Below are positions 1 to 5,158 of a stretch of 5,333 nucleotides of DNA, one piece after another. Under the pieces are notes generated by a model that was not told the origin of the DNA, made no database searches, and was given only the letters and a program-made list of their open reading frames with translations. The position numbers and the translations under genes are program-made. The stretch is from assembly GCA_031177735.1 (NCBI GenBank), contig JAPSKJ010000179.1:1-5333 (forward strand), written 5' to 3'. Within the stretch, counting starts at the first letter, position 1; every line of letters starts with the position of its first letter. Origin of the DNA: Nocardioides sp. (GTDB taxonomy: Bacteria; Actinomycetota; Actinomycetes; Propionibacteriales; Nocardioidaceae).

Positions 1-119
1 CCGCCGCCACCCTCGCTCGCCGAGCCGCCCTCGTCGTCGCTGCCACAGGCGGTGAGGCCGAGGCTGGCCACGAGCGTGACCGCCGCGAACGCGGCAGCCC
101 GTCGGTTCTTGAACTTCAT
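1..119 (-). CDS. Sugar ABC transporter substrate-binding lipoprotein, N-terminal fragment (RhaS-like by context)
   Basis: Only the first 39 codons are present; the gene continues beyond the left edge. Seen: a start MKFKNRR with a positive n-region, a hydrophobic stretch of about residues 8-22, and a lipobox L-T-A-C with the cysteine at residue 25. A Gly/Ser/acidic linker (GSDDEGGSASEGGG) follows. This is a classic Sec-exported lipoprotein signal: lipidation and cleavage at Cys25 would anchor the protein to the outer face of the membrane. The ATG at 119-117 is preceded by GAAAGG (128-133) with 8 bases between. It starts 23 bases after the second permease gene on the same strand, with no hairpin in the gap, so it belongs to the operon. 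By position it is the binding protein of this CUT2 importer and would set substrate specificity. L-rhamnose is my best guess from the permeases, but the ligand-binding domain is off the window and cannot be checked. Confidence 0.88.
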   Translation of the reverse strand, partial: MKFKNRRAAAFAAVTLVASLGLTACGSDDEGGSASEGGG

Positions 120-142
120 CGTTCGTACCTTTCGCATGGGAA

Positions 143-1243
143 CTACTGGTTCAGCGGCCGCGTGCCGGCGCTGTTCGAAGGGGTAGCGGATGCCCCGCGG
201 CCCCGTCCCCTGGCCGGCAGCCGAGCCGAGACCCAGGCCAGGAAGCTGGTGGAGATCACCGAGAGCACGAGCAGCGCTCCGATGACGATGTTGATCAGGT
301 TGACCGTCTGGCCCTCCAGACGCATGGCGCTGGAGATGACGCCGATCAGGACCGCACCGGCGACGACGCCGTGCAGCGCGCCACGTCCGCCGAAGACGGA
401 GACGCCGCCCAGGACGACCGCCGCGATCACCTGCAGCTCGAGCCCGGTGGCGTTGTCGCCGCGGGCGCTGCCGTAGCGCAGGGTGTAGTAGACGCCGGCG
501 AAGGCCGAGACGACACCGGCCATCACGAAGAGCCAGAACTTGGTGAGCTCGACGTTGACGCCGGTGAAGTGTGCCGCCTCGCTGTTCAGCCCGATCTCGT
601 AGACACCGCGGCCGAACGCCGAGAAGTGCAGCAGCCACACGAACAGCACGAGCAGGATGAGGAAGGGGACCAGGATGAGCGGGTAGCTGGTGCCGTCGCC
701 GAAGATCCGCTCCTTGGCCAGGTCGGTCCACTTCTCCGGGAAGTCGGTGACGGCCGTGGTGCCGAGCAGGCCGACCGCGATACCGCGGTAGAGCGCCAGC
801 GTGCCGATGGTCACCGCCAGCGAGGGCAGGCCCACGTAGGCCACCAGGAACCCGTTGAACGCCCCGCACACCGCGCCGACCACGATGGCCACGAGGGCGG
901 CGGTCGGGATCGACATCCCGGCGTCCTGGTGCAGCACGCCCACCAGCACGCTGGAGAGCCCCACCACGCTCGCCACCGACAGGTCGATCTCGCCGGTGAT
1001 CATGACCATCGTCATCGGCAGCGCGATGAGCAGGATCGGGGCGATGTCGAGGAAGAGGTAGTAGAGCGTCAGCGGACCGTCGAAGTTGGGGATGCTGACG
1101 GTGGAGTAGAGGAAGACGACGAGCAGCAGGGCGATGACCGCGAACTCACGCGTCATCAGGGCCCGCCGCCACAGCGGCTGGTGGTAGGCCGGGTAGCTGC
1201 GCGCGGGGGCGCCGTCGGGACGGTTCAGCGTGGCCGTGCTCAT
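143..1243 (-). CDS. CUT2-family sugar ABC transporter permease (RhaQ/LsrD-like), 366 aa
   Basis: Integral membrane subunit of a carbohydrate importer (BPD_transp_2 / RbsC family), forming half of the translocation channel. The protein has a polar cytoplasmic N-terminus (1-30) and about nine to ten hydrophobic segments, roughly 33-50, 62-83, 87-105, 112-137, 141-162, 187-207, 235-255, 268-306 and 314-337. The family motif reads TGEIDLSVAS at 83-92. Later marks are GLPSLAVTIGTLALYRG (138-154) and the glycine-rich AVVLGGVSVFGGRG (275-288). The combination T-G-E-I-D-L-S-V-A-S with that GTLALYRG loop is what I associate with RhaQ of rhamnose importers; E. coli LsrD is also related. The C-terminus (341-366) is a short Arg/Gly/Ser-rich tail. 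The ATG at 1243-1241 overlaps the upstream permease stop as ATGA, with AGGGAG (1250-1255) 6 bases upstream, implying translational coupling. Family assignment is firm; the rhamnose substrate is inferred. Confidence 0.93.
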   Translation of the reverse strand: MSTATLNRPDGAPARSYPAYHQPLWRRALMTREFAVIALLLVVFLYSTVSIPNFDGPLTLYYLFLDIAPILLIALPMTMVMITGEIDLSVASVVGLSSVLVGVLHQDAGMSIPTAALVAIVVGAVCGAFNGFLVAYVGLPSLAVTIGTLALYRGIAVGLLGTTAVTDFPEKWTDLAKERIFGDGTSYPLILVPFLILLVLFVWLLHFSAFGRGVYEIGLNSEAAHFTGVNVELTKFWLFVMAGVVSAFAGVYYTLRYGSARGDNATGLELQVIAAVVLGGVSVFGGRGALHGVVAGAVLIGVISSAMRLEGQTVNLINIVIGALLVLSVISTSFLAWVSARLPARGRGRGASATPSNSAGTRPLNQ

Positions 1244-2322
1244 GCGGGGCTCCCTGCCTTCGCGTTGACGGAGGGGTCGGTCTCGTTGCGCGCCTGGTCA
1301 CGGGCGGCGACCAGCTGGCGCTCCTGGCGGGCCGCATAGAACCGGTCGAGGACGATCGCGGCGATGATCAGGGCGCCCACCACGGCGCGCTGCCAGAAGT
1401 CGGAGATGCCGACGATGGGCAGCGCCCGGTTGATCGTGATCAGCAGCACGGCGCCGATCGCGGCGCCCCAGACGGTGCCCACGCCACCGGCGATCGCGAC
1501 GCCGCCGATGACCGCGGCGCCCACCGCCTGCAGCTCGATGCTGAGGCCGGCGCCGGAGGACACGGTGCCGTAGCGGGCGGCGTACACGACGCCGGCGAGG
1601 CCGGCGAGGGCTCCGCTCAGCACGAACGCGACGAGGATCCGGCGCGTGACCGGCAGACCGTAGAGCGTCGCCGCGTCCGGGTCCGACCCGATCGCGTAGA
1701 GCTCGCGGCCGCCACGAGCGGTGCTCAGGTAGTAGCCGACGAGCAGCATGACGGCGAGGGCGATCAGCGTGATCACCGGGATGGTGAGGATCGACGCCGT
1801 CCCGAGCTGGTTGAACCCGCGCGGGAAGTCGGAGGCGTTGACCCGGTCGCTGCCGGCCCAGCTGAGGAAGACGCCGCGGTAGATGTAGAGGGTGCCGAGC
1901 GTGATCACCATCGCGGGCACACGGCCGTAGGCGACCAGGACGCCGTTGATCAGGCCCAGCGCCCCGCCGAACGCGATGCCGATCACGAAGATCAGCACGA
2001 TCGGCAGGTCGGGCACCGCGATGAAGACCTTGCCGGTGAGGTACGCCGTCAGGCCGAGCGTCGAGCCGACCGAGAGGTCGACGTTGCGCGTGATGATGAC
2101 GACCGCCTGGCCCACGGCGAGGATCAGCAGCAGCGACGGGGTCACCAGCAGGTTGCGCCAGCCGTCGGCGCTGAACACGAAGCCGGTGCTTTGCACCGTC
2201 GTGAAGGCGATGAGCAGCACCAGGACCCCGGCGACCGCGATCTCCCGCGATCGGAGCAGGTTGCCGAGGGCCCGCTGCAGGGGCGGCTTGGCACTGGGCT
2301 CGATGAGCAGCGTGTCACTCAC
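1240..2322 (-). CDS. CUT2-family sugar ABC transporter permease (RhaP/LsrC-like), 360 aa
   Basis: This is the second, non-identical membrane subunit; it probably pairs with the product of 143-1243 as a heterodimeric channel. It has about nine to ten hydrophobic segments, roughly 28-44, 60-78, 84-100, 107-132, 136-154, 178-200, 228-248, 262-298 and 312-326. The family motif here is TRNVDLSVGS at 78-87, resembling the LsrC/RhaP branch (R-N-[IV]-D) rather than the G-E-I-D form of its partner. Also visible are MVITLGTLYIYRG (138-150) and VIGGVAIAGGVGTVWG (271-286). The tail after about 330 is charged and cytoplasmic. I choose the GTG at 2322-2320 as the start because it has GGAGGT (2329-2334) 6 bases upstream and gives a normal family length. 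The frame stays open upstream to 2631, but that part lies inside the ATPase gene and reads as an Arg/His-rich shadow. GTGA overlaps the ATPase stop. Confidence 0.93.
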   Translation of the reverse strand: MSDTLLIEPSAKPPLQRALGNLLRSREIAVAGVLVLLIAFTTVQSTGFVFSADGWRNLLVTPSLLLILAVGQAVVIITRNVDLSVGSTLGLTAYLTGKVFIAVPDLPIVLIFVIGIAFGGALGLINGVLVAYGRVPAMVITLGTLYIYRGVFLSWAGSDRVNASDFPRGFNQLGTASILTIPVITLIALAVMLLVGYYLSTARGGRELYAIGSDPDAATLYGLPVTRRILVAFVLSGALAGLAGVVYAARYGTVSSGAGLSIELQAVGAAVIGGVAIAGGVGTVWGAAIGAVLLITINRALPIVGISDFWQRAVVGALIIAAIVLDRFYAARQERQLVAARDQARNETDPSVNAKAGSPA

Positions 2323-3866
2323 GCCGGCACCTCCGTCTTCTCGCTGTCGCCCTGCTCGCCGGAGTGGGTCTGGGTGCGGGTGGCGGCGCGCATGACCGCC
2401 TCCGGGGTGGCCTCGGCGCGGTCGATCTCGGCGGTGATCCGGCCCTCGCAGACGACCAGGACGCGGTCGGCCATGCCGAGGACCTCGGGGAGCTCGGAGG
2501 AGATCATCACGATGGCCAGGCCCTGGCCCGCCAGGTCGGAGAGCAGCCGGTGCACCTCGGCCTTGGTGCCGACGTCGATGCCGCGGGTCGGCTCGTCGAT
2601 GATCAGCAGCTTCGGCTCGGTGGCGAGCCACTTGGCGATGACGACCTTCTGCTGGTTGCCACCGCTCATCGTGCTGGCGTGCATGTCGAGTGCATTGGTC
2701 TTCACCTCCAGGCGCGCGGCCCAGGGGCCGGCGGCGCGGTTCTCCGCACCGGAGGTGAGGATGCCGGCGCGGGTCAGGCCGCGGCGGATCACGCCGGCCA
2801 CGTTGCGGGCCACCGAGCCGTCGGTCACCAGACCCTGCTGGCGGCGGTCCTCGGGCACGAAGGCCATCCCGGCGCGAATGGCCGCGCGCGGGTTGCGCGA
2901 CGGGATCTCGCGGCCGAGCACCCGGACGCTGCCGGCGTCGTAGCCGTCGACGCCGAACACCGCGCGGGCGATCTCGCTGCGGCCGGCGCCGACCAGTCCG
3001 GCGAGCCCGACGATCTCGCCGGCGCGCACCTGGAAAGAGACGTCGTGGAAGACGCCGGCCGACGAGAGGCCGCCGACCTCGAGCACCACGTCGCCCACCG
3101 GAGCAGGGGTCTTGGGGAAGAGCTCGGCGACCTCGCGGCCGACCATCTGGGCGACGATGTCGTCGACCGTGGTGCCGGCGATGGTCTGGGTCGAGACGTG
3201 GGCGCCGTCACGCATCACCGTGACGGTGTCGCACAGGGCGAAGACCTCGTCGAAGCGGTGGGAGATGAAGACCAGGGCTCGGCCCTCGTCCCGCAGGCTG
3301 CGCGCGATGGCGAAGAGCCGGTCGACCTCGACGCCGCTCAGCGCGGCGGTCGGCTCGTCCATGATCAGCAGCGACGCGTCGAGCGAGATGGCCTTGGCGA
3401 TCTCGATGACCTGCTGGTCGGCGATGGAGAGGCCCCGGGCGGGGCGGCGCGGGTCGAGCCGCACGCCGAGCCGCTGGAAGAGCGCCTCGGACTCCGCGTA
3501 CATCCGCCCGCGGTCGATGCGCCGGCCGCGGCCCAGCGGCTGACGGCCCATGAAGATGTTCTCCGCGACCGAGAGGTCGGGGAAGAGGGTGGGCTCCTGG
3601 TAGATGACGGCGATGCCGGCGCTCTTCGACTCCGCGGTGGAGTGGAAGTCGACGTCCTTGCCGTGGAAACGGAAGGTGCCGCCGTCGCGGCGGTGCACTC
3701 CGGCAACCACCTTGACCAGCGTCGACTTGCCCGCGCCGTTCTCACCGACCAGAGCGTGGATCGAGCCGGCGGCGACCCTCAGGGTGCCGTTGGTGAGCGC
3801 GGCCACGGACCCGAAGGACTTCGTGACGCCCTCGAGCTCGAGCGTCAGCTGCGACGCCTCGGCCAT
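2319..3866 (-). CDS. CUT2-family sugar ABC transporter ATPase, two nucleotide-binding domains (RhaT/RbsA-like), 515 aa
   Basis: Cytoplasmic ATPase energising the importer. Both ABC domains lie in one chain of usual family length. Domain 1: Walker A GENGAGKST (41-49), Q-loop Gln90 in YQEP, a divergent signature LSIADQQ (146-152), Walker B LLIMDEPTA (166-174, catalytic Glu171), and switch His203 in ISHRFDE. Domain 2 is asymmetric: its Walker A is GLVGAGRSE (290-298) with Arg296 replacing the catalytic Lys. Its signature is SGGNQQK (401-407), Walker B is LLIIDEPTRGID (420-431, Glu425), and the switch position is Ser457 in ISSELPE instead of His. These changes are known for RbsA-type proteins and imply that one ATP site is catalytically weak; they are not damage. 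The last 20 or so residues are hydrophilic. The ATG at 3866-3864 has GAGGAG (3873-3878) 6 bases upstream. First gene of the operon; the name RhaT here means the ABC ATPase, not the E. coli symporter. Confidence 0.96.
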   Translation of the reverse strand: MAEASQLTLELEGVTKSFGSVAALTNGTLRVAAGSIHALVGENGAGKSTLVKVVAGVHRRDGGTFRFHGKDVDFHSTAESKSAGIAVIYQEPTLFPDLSVAENIFMGRQPLGRGRRIDRGRMYAESEALFQRLGVRLDPRRPARGLSIADQQVIEIAKAISLDASLLIMDEPTAALSGVEVDRLFAIARSLRDEGRALVFISHRFDEVFALCDTVTVMRDGAHVSTQTIAGTTVDDIVAQMVGREVAELFPKTPAPVGDVVLEVGGLSSAGVFHDVSFQVRAGEIVGLAGLVGAGRSEIARAVFGVDGYDAGSVRVLGREIPSRNPRAAIRAGMAFVPEDRRQQGLVTDGSVARNVAGVIRRGLTRAGILTSGAENRAAGPWAARLEVKTNALDMHASTMSGGNQQKVVIAKWLATEPKLLIIDEPTRGIDVGTKAEVHRLLSDLAGQGLAIVMISSELPEVLGMADRVLVVCEGRITAEIDRAEATPEAVMRAATRTQTHSGEQGDSEKTEVPA

Positions 3867-3881
3867 GCGGTGCTCCTCGGT

Positions 3882-3895
3882 TTGAAAGGTTTCAA
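3882..3895. promoter_or_regulatory. Perfect inverted repeat TTGAAA-GG-TTTCAA, candidate LacI-family operator O1
   Basis: Two perfect 6-base arms are separated by 2 bases. The site lies 3 bases upstream of the ATPase Shine-Dalgarno and just at or downstream of the predicted start near 3897 (about +2 to +15). The size and symmetry fit operators of LacI-family dimers, which usually bind a 14-20 base palindrome. Bound repressor here would block promoter clearance or elongation. The likely binder is the product of the divergent gene at 4101-5150. The central GG is unusual, as the family more often has a central CG. Confidence 0.68.
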
Positions 3896-3903
3896 CTGGA
3901 AGG

Positions 3904-3933
3904 ACGCTAGGTGACCCCCCTCACAGACGTCAA
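3904..3933 (-). promoter_or_regulatory. Candidate sigma-70-type promoter of the transporter operon
   Basis: On the minus strand there is a -35-like TTGACG (3933-3928), an 18-base spacer, and a -10-like TAGCGT (3909-3904), a common actinobacterial form of TANNNT. Transcription would begin near 3897, giving a leader of about 31 bases before the ATPase ATG at 3866. The spacer contains six G residues in a row on this strand. This is the best promoter-like pair I found upstream of the operon; the start site is predicted, not measured. Confidence 0.55.
3910..3925. promoter_or_regulatory. CRP/GlxR-type site, GGTGA-N6-TCACA
   Basis: The sequence GGTGACCCCCCTCACA matches the known CRP-family consensus TGTGA-N6-TCACA at 9 of 10 defined positions; only the first base differs. 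The inner GTGA-N6-TCAC arms are a perfect inverted repeat. It lies within the spacer of the predicted operon promoter, so binding there would be expected to repress rather than activate, unless the true start lies elsewhere. Whether this organism has a CRP/GlxR protein cannot be seen here. Confidence 0.42.
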
Positions 3934-3981
3934 GCACCTCCTCGAAACTCGCCGAAAATCTTGGTGAAACCCGGCAGCCAC

Positions 3982-4010
3982 TTGGCGGCGACCTGGACCT
4001 GCTGCAGGAT
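3982..4010 (+). promoter_or_regulatory. Weak candidate promoter for the LacI-family gene
   Basis: TTGGCG (3982-3987), a 17-base spacer and CAGGAT (4005-4010) make a tolerable actinobacterial promoter, with a start near 4017 and a leader of about 84 bases. A competing -10-like TAATGT at 4049-4054 has no good -35. I list the first pair as the better of two weak options. The short inverted repeat CCTGC-T-GCAGG (3998-4008) overlaps its -10. Confidence 0.25.
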
Positions 4011-4023
4011 CTGGGCTCCACGG

Positions 4024-4036
4024 CGTAACGTTTCAC
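4024..4036. promoter_or_regulatory. Degenerate operator-like site O2, CGTAACGTTTCAC
   Basis: A central AACGTT palindrome with the half-site GTTTCAC on the right. Read on the minus strand it is GTGAAACGTTACG, close to an ideal TGAAAC-GTTTCA in which the second half matches at 4 of 6 positions. It shares the TGAAAC half with O1, lies 141 bases from it centre to centre, and sits in the leader or promoter of the repressor gene. It could be a weaker autoregulatory site. Confidence 0.4.
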
Positions 4037-4042
4037 TCGAAT

Positions 4043-4058
4043 TGTCAGTAATGTCACA
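4043..4058. promoter_or_regulatory. Second CRP/GlxR-type site, TGTCA-N6-TCACA
   Basis: TGTCAGTAATGTCACA matches TGTGA-N6-TCACA at 9 of 10 positions, with C in place of the first-arm G. It lies 43 bases before the repressor ATG, so it would be in the 5' leader if transcription starts near 4017, or over the core promoter if it starts later. The stretch also reads as a direct repeat of TGTCA with a 9-base period (4043-4047 and 4052-4056), an alternative explanation for the pattern. Confidence 0.38.
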
Positions 4059-4086
4059 CGCACTGTGGACCTACACGCGGATGTCG

Positions 4087-4092
4087 AGGAGG
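4087..4092 (+). promoter_or_regulatory. Shine-Dalgarno AGGAGG deciding the repressor start
   Basis: AGGAGG lies 8 bases before the ATG at 4101. An in-frame GTG at 4065 would add 12 residues but has no comparable ribosome-binding site, and the AGGAGG would then fall inside the coding region. This supports 4101 as the start. Confidence 0.8.
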
Positions 4093-4100
4093 ATGCGCGG

Positions 4101-5150
4101 ATGACCAGCACCAGCCCGCTCGCCCGCCGTGCGTCCGCCGGGCGCACCGCCTCGGTCAAGGACGTCGCGGTCGCGGCGGGCGTCTCCCTGGGCACCGTCT
4201 CCAACGTGCTGAACCGCCCCGACCGGGTCAGCCCGGCGACCCGTGCGCGGGTCGAGCAGGCGATGAAGGACCTCGGCTTCGTCCGCAACGAGTCGGCCCG
4301 GCAGCTCCGCGCGGGCACCAGCCGGATGCTGGGCTACGTCATGCTCGACGCGACCAACCCCTTCTTCACCGACGTCGCCCAGGGCATGGAGACCGCCGCC
4401 GAGACCGCCGGCCTCTCCCTGGTGCTGTGCAACAGCCGCGGCCGCGAGGGCCGCGAGCAGCACCACCTCGAGCTGCTCCAGCAGCAGCGCGTGCAGGGGC
4501 TCCTCATCACGCCAGTCAGCCCCGAGTCCGACGTGCTCGAGGCGCTGCGCGACCGCGGCACCCCGGTCGTCATCGTCGACCGCACCCGCGACGACCCCAG
4601 CTTCTGCACGGTCGCCGTCGATGACGTGCTCGGCGGGCGGCTCGCGATCGAGCACCTCGTCGACCGCGGCCACCGCCGGGTCGCCTACATCGGCGGGCCA
4701 CCCAGCCTCGGCCAGGTGCGCGACCGGCTCGAGGGCGCCCGGCTGGCCTGGCGCGACGCCGGCCTGCCCGACGAGGACCTCCTGGTGATCTCGACCGAGG
4801 AGCTCGTGGTCGCGGAAGGCCGCCGGGCCGGTGAGCGGCTCGCCGGGATCGCGTCGTCGAAGCGCCCCACCGCCGCCTTCTGCGCCAACGACCTGCTGGC
4901 GCTGGGGTTGCTCCAGCACGCGATCACGGCGGGGCTGCGGGTCCCCCACGACCTGGCCATCGTCGGCTACGACGACATCGAGTTCGCGGGGGCGGCTGCG
5001 GTGCCGCTGACCTCCGTCCGGCAGCCGCGCCAGGAGCTCGGGCGCGCGGCAGCCGAGCTCGTGCTCGCCGAGGCGACCGACCCCGACCACGAGCACCAGC
5101 AGGTGCTGTTCACCCCCGAGCTGGTCGCCCGCGCCTCCACCCGGGCCTGA
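4101..5150 (+). CDS. LacI-family transcriptional repressor, 349 aa, likely regulator of the divergent sugar operon
   Basis: Sugar-responsive DNA-binding regulator, expected to act as a dimer or tetramer. After a short basic, Ser/Ala-rich lead (1-16), the LacI helix-turn-helix covers about residues 17-63. It contains VKDVAVAAGVS (19-29) and the recognition helix LGTVSNVLNRP (30-40). The hinge helix is SARQLRAG (65-72), followed by the T-S-R-M-L-G-Y junction. The periplasmic-binding-protein-like effector domain fills 76-349, with family marks NPFF (86-89), IVDRTRDD (158-165), YIGGP (196-200), CANDLLALG (261-269) and VGYDDIEFA (288-296). Arg163 (after IVD) and Asp264 in the AND motif are typical sugar-pocket positions. 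Divergent from the transporter, sharing a 234-base control region with palindromic LacI-type sites, it most likely represses the operon and perhaps itself. Release by rhamnose or a breakdown product is inferred. Length is normal for the family and the frame is intact. Confidence 0.93.
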   Translation: MTSTSPLARRASAGRTASVKDVAVAAGVSLGTVSNVLNRPDRVSPATRARVEQAMKDLGFVRNESARQLRAGTSRMLGYVMLDATNPFFTDVAQGMETAAETAGLSLVLCNSRGREGREQHHLELLQQQRVQGLLITPVSPESDVLEALRDRGTPVVIVDRTRDDPSFCTVAVDDVLGGRLAIEHLVDRGHRRVAYIGGPPSLGQVRDRLEGARLAWRDAGLPDEDLLVISTEELVVAEGRRAGERLAGIASSKRPTAAFCANDLLALGLLQHAITAGLRVPHDLAIVGYDDIEFAGAAAVPLTSVRQPRQELGRAAAELVLAEATDPDHEHQQVLFTPELVARASTRA

Positions 5151-5158
5151 GCTCAGGC
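5145..5158. repeat. Perfect 14-base palindrome GCCTGAGCTCAGGC spanning both convergent stop codons
   Basis: The sequence equals its own reverse complement. It contains the TGA of the repressor gene (5148-5150) and, on the other strand, the TGA of the convergent gene (complement at 5153-5155). RNA from either strand could form a 5-base-pair stem with an AGCT loop, but no U-tract follows on either side. It is therefore not a standard intrinsic terminator; a weak bidirectional terminator or a protein site are possible. Confidence 0.6.

Noticed and set aside
120..142. Possible attenuator or terminator between the second permease and the binding protein gene
   Set aside because: The 23 bases contain the Shine-Dalgarno GAAAGG but no inverted repeat or U-tract.
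371..1339. Open frame of 322 codons on the plus strand, antisense to the second permease
   Set aside because: It is made mostly of Arg, Asp, Glu, His and Gln and lacks the pattern of a folded protein, while the opposite strand encodes a clear permease with membrane segments.
2323..2631. Upstream extension of the first permease frame by 103 codons
   Set aside because: It overlaps the ATPase coding region, reads as Arg/His/Gly-rich sequence with no membrane segment, and the GTG at 2322 has an excellent GGAGGT site.
2364..3914. Long open frame of 516 codons on the plus strand, antisense to the ATPase gene
   Set aside because: Its protein is extremely Asp/Gly/Ala/His-rich with no fold or motif. 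Such frames are typical mirrors of GC-rich genes with G/C third positions. The minus-strand ATPase has every expected motif.
3998..4008. Short inverted repeat CCTGC-T-GCAGG as a terminator or operator
   Set aside because: The arms are only 5 bases with a 1-base centre, too tight for a hairpin and unlike the TGAAAC sites; easily explained by chance in GC-rich DNA.
4065..4100. Alternative GTG start of the repressor, adding 12 residues
   Set aside because: It lacks a good ribosome site, and AGGAGG sits 8 bases before the ATG at 4101. The extra residues are not part of the LacI fold.
4071..5096. Open frame of 341 codons on the minus strand, antisense to the repressor gene
   Set aside because: The composition is dominated by Gly, Ala, Asp, Arg and His with no motif. 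The plus-strand product is an unmistakable LacI-family protein.
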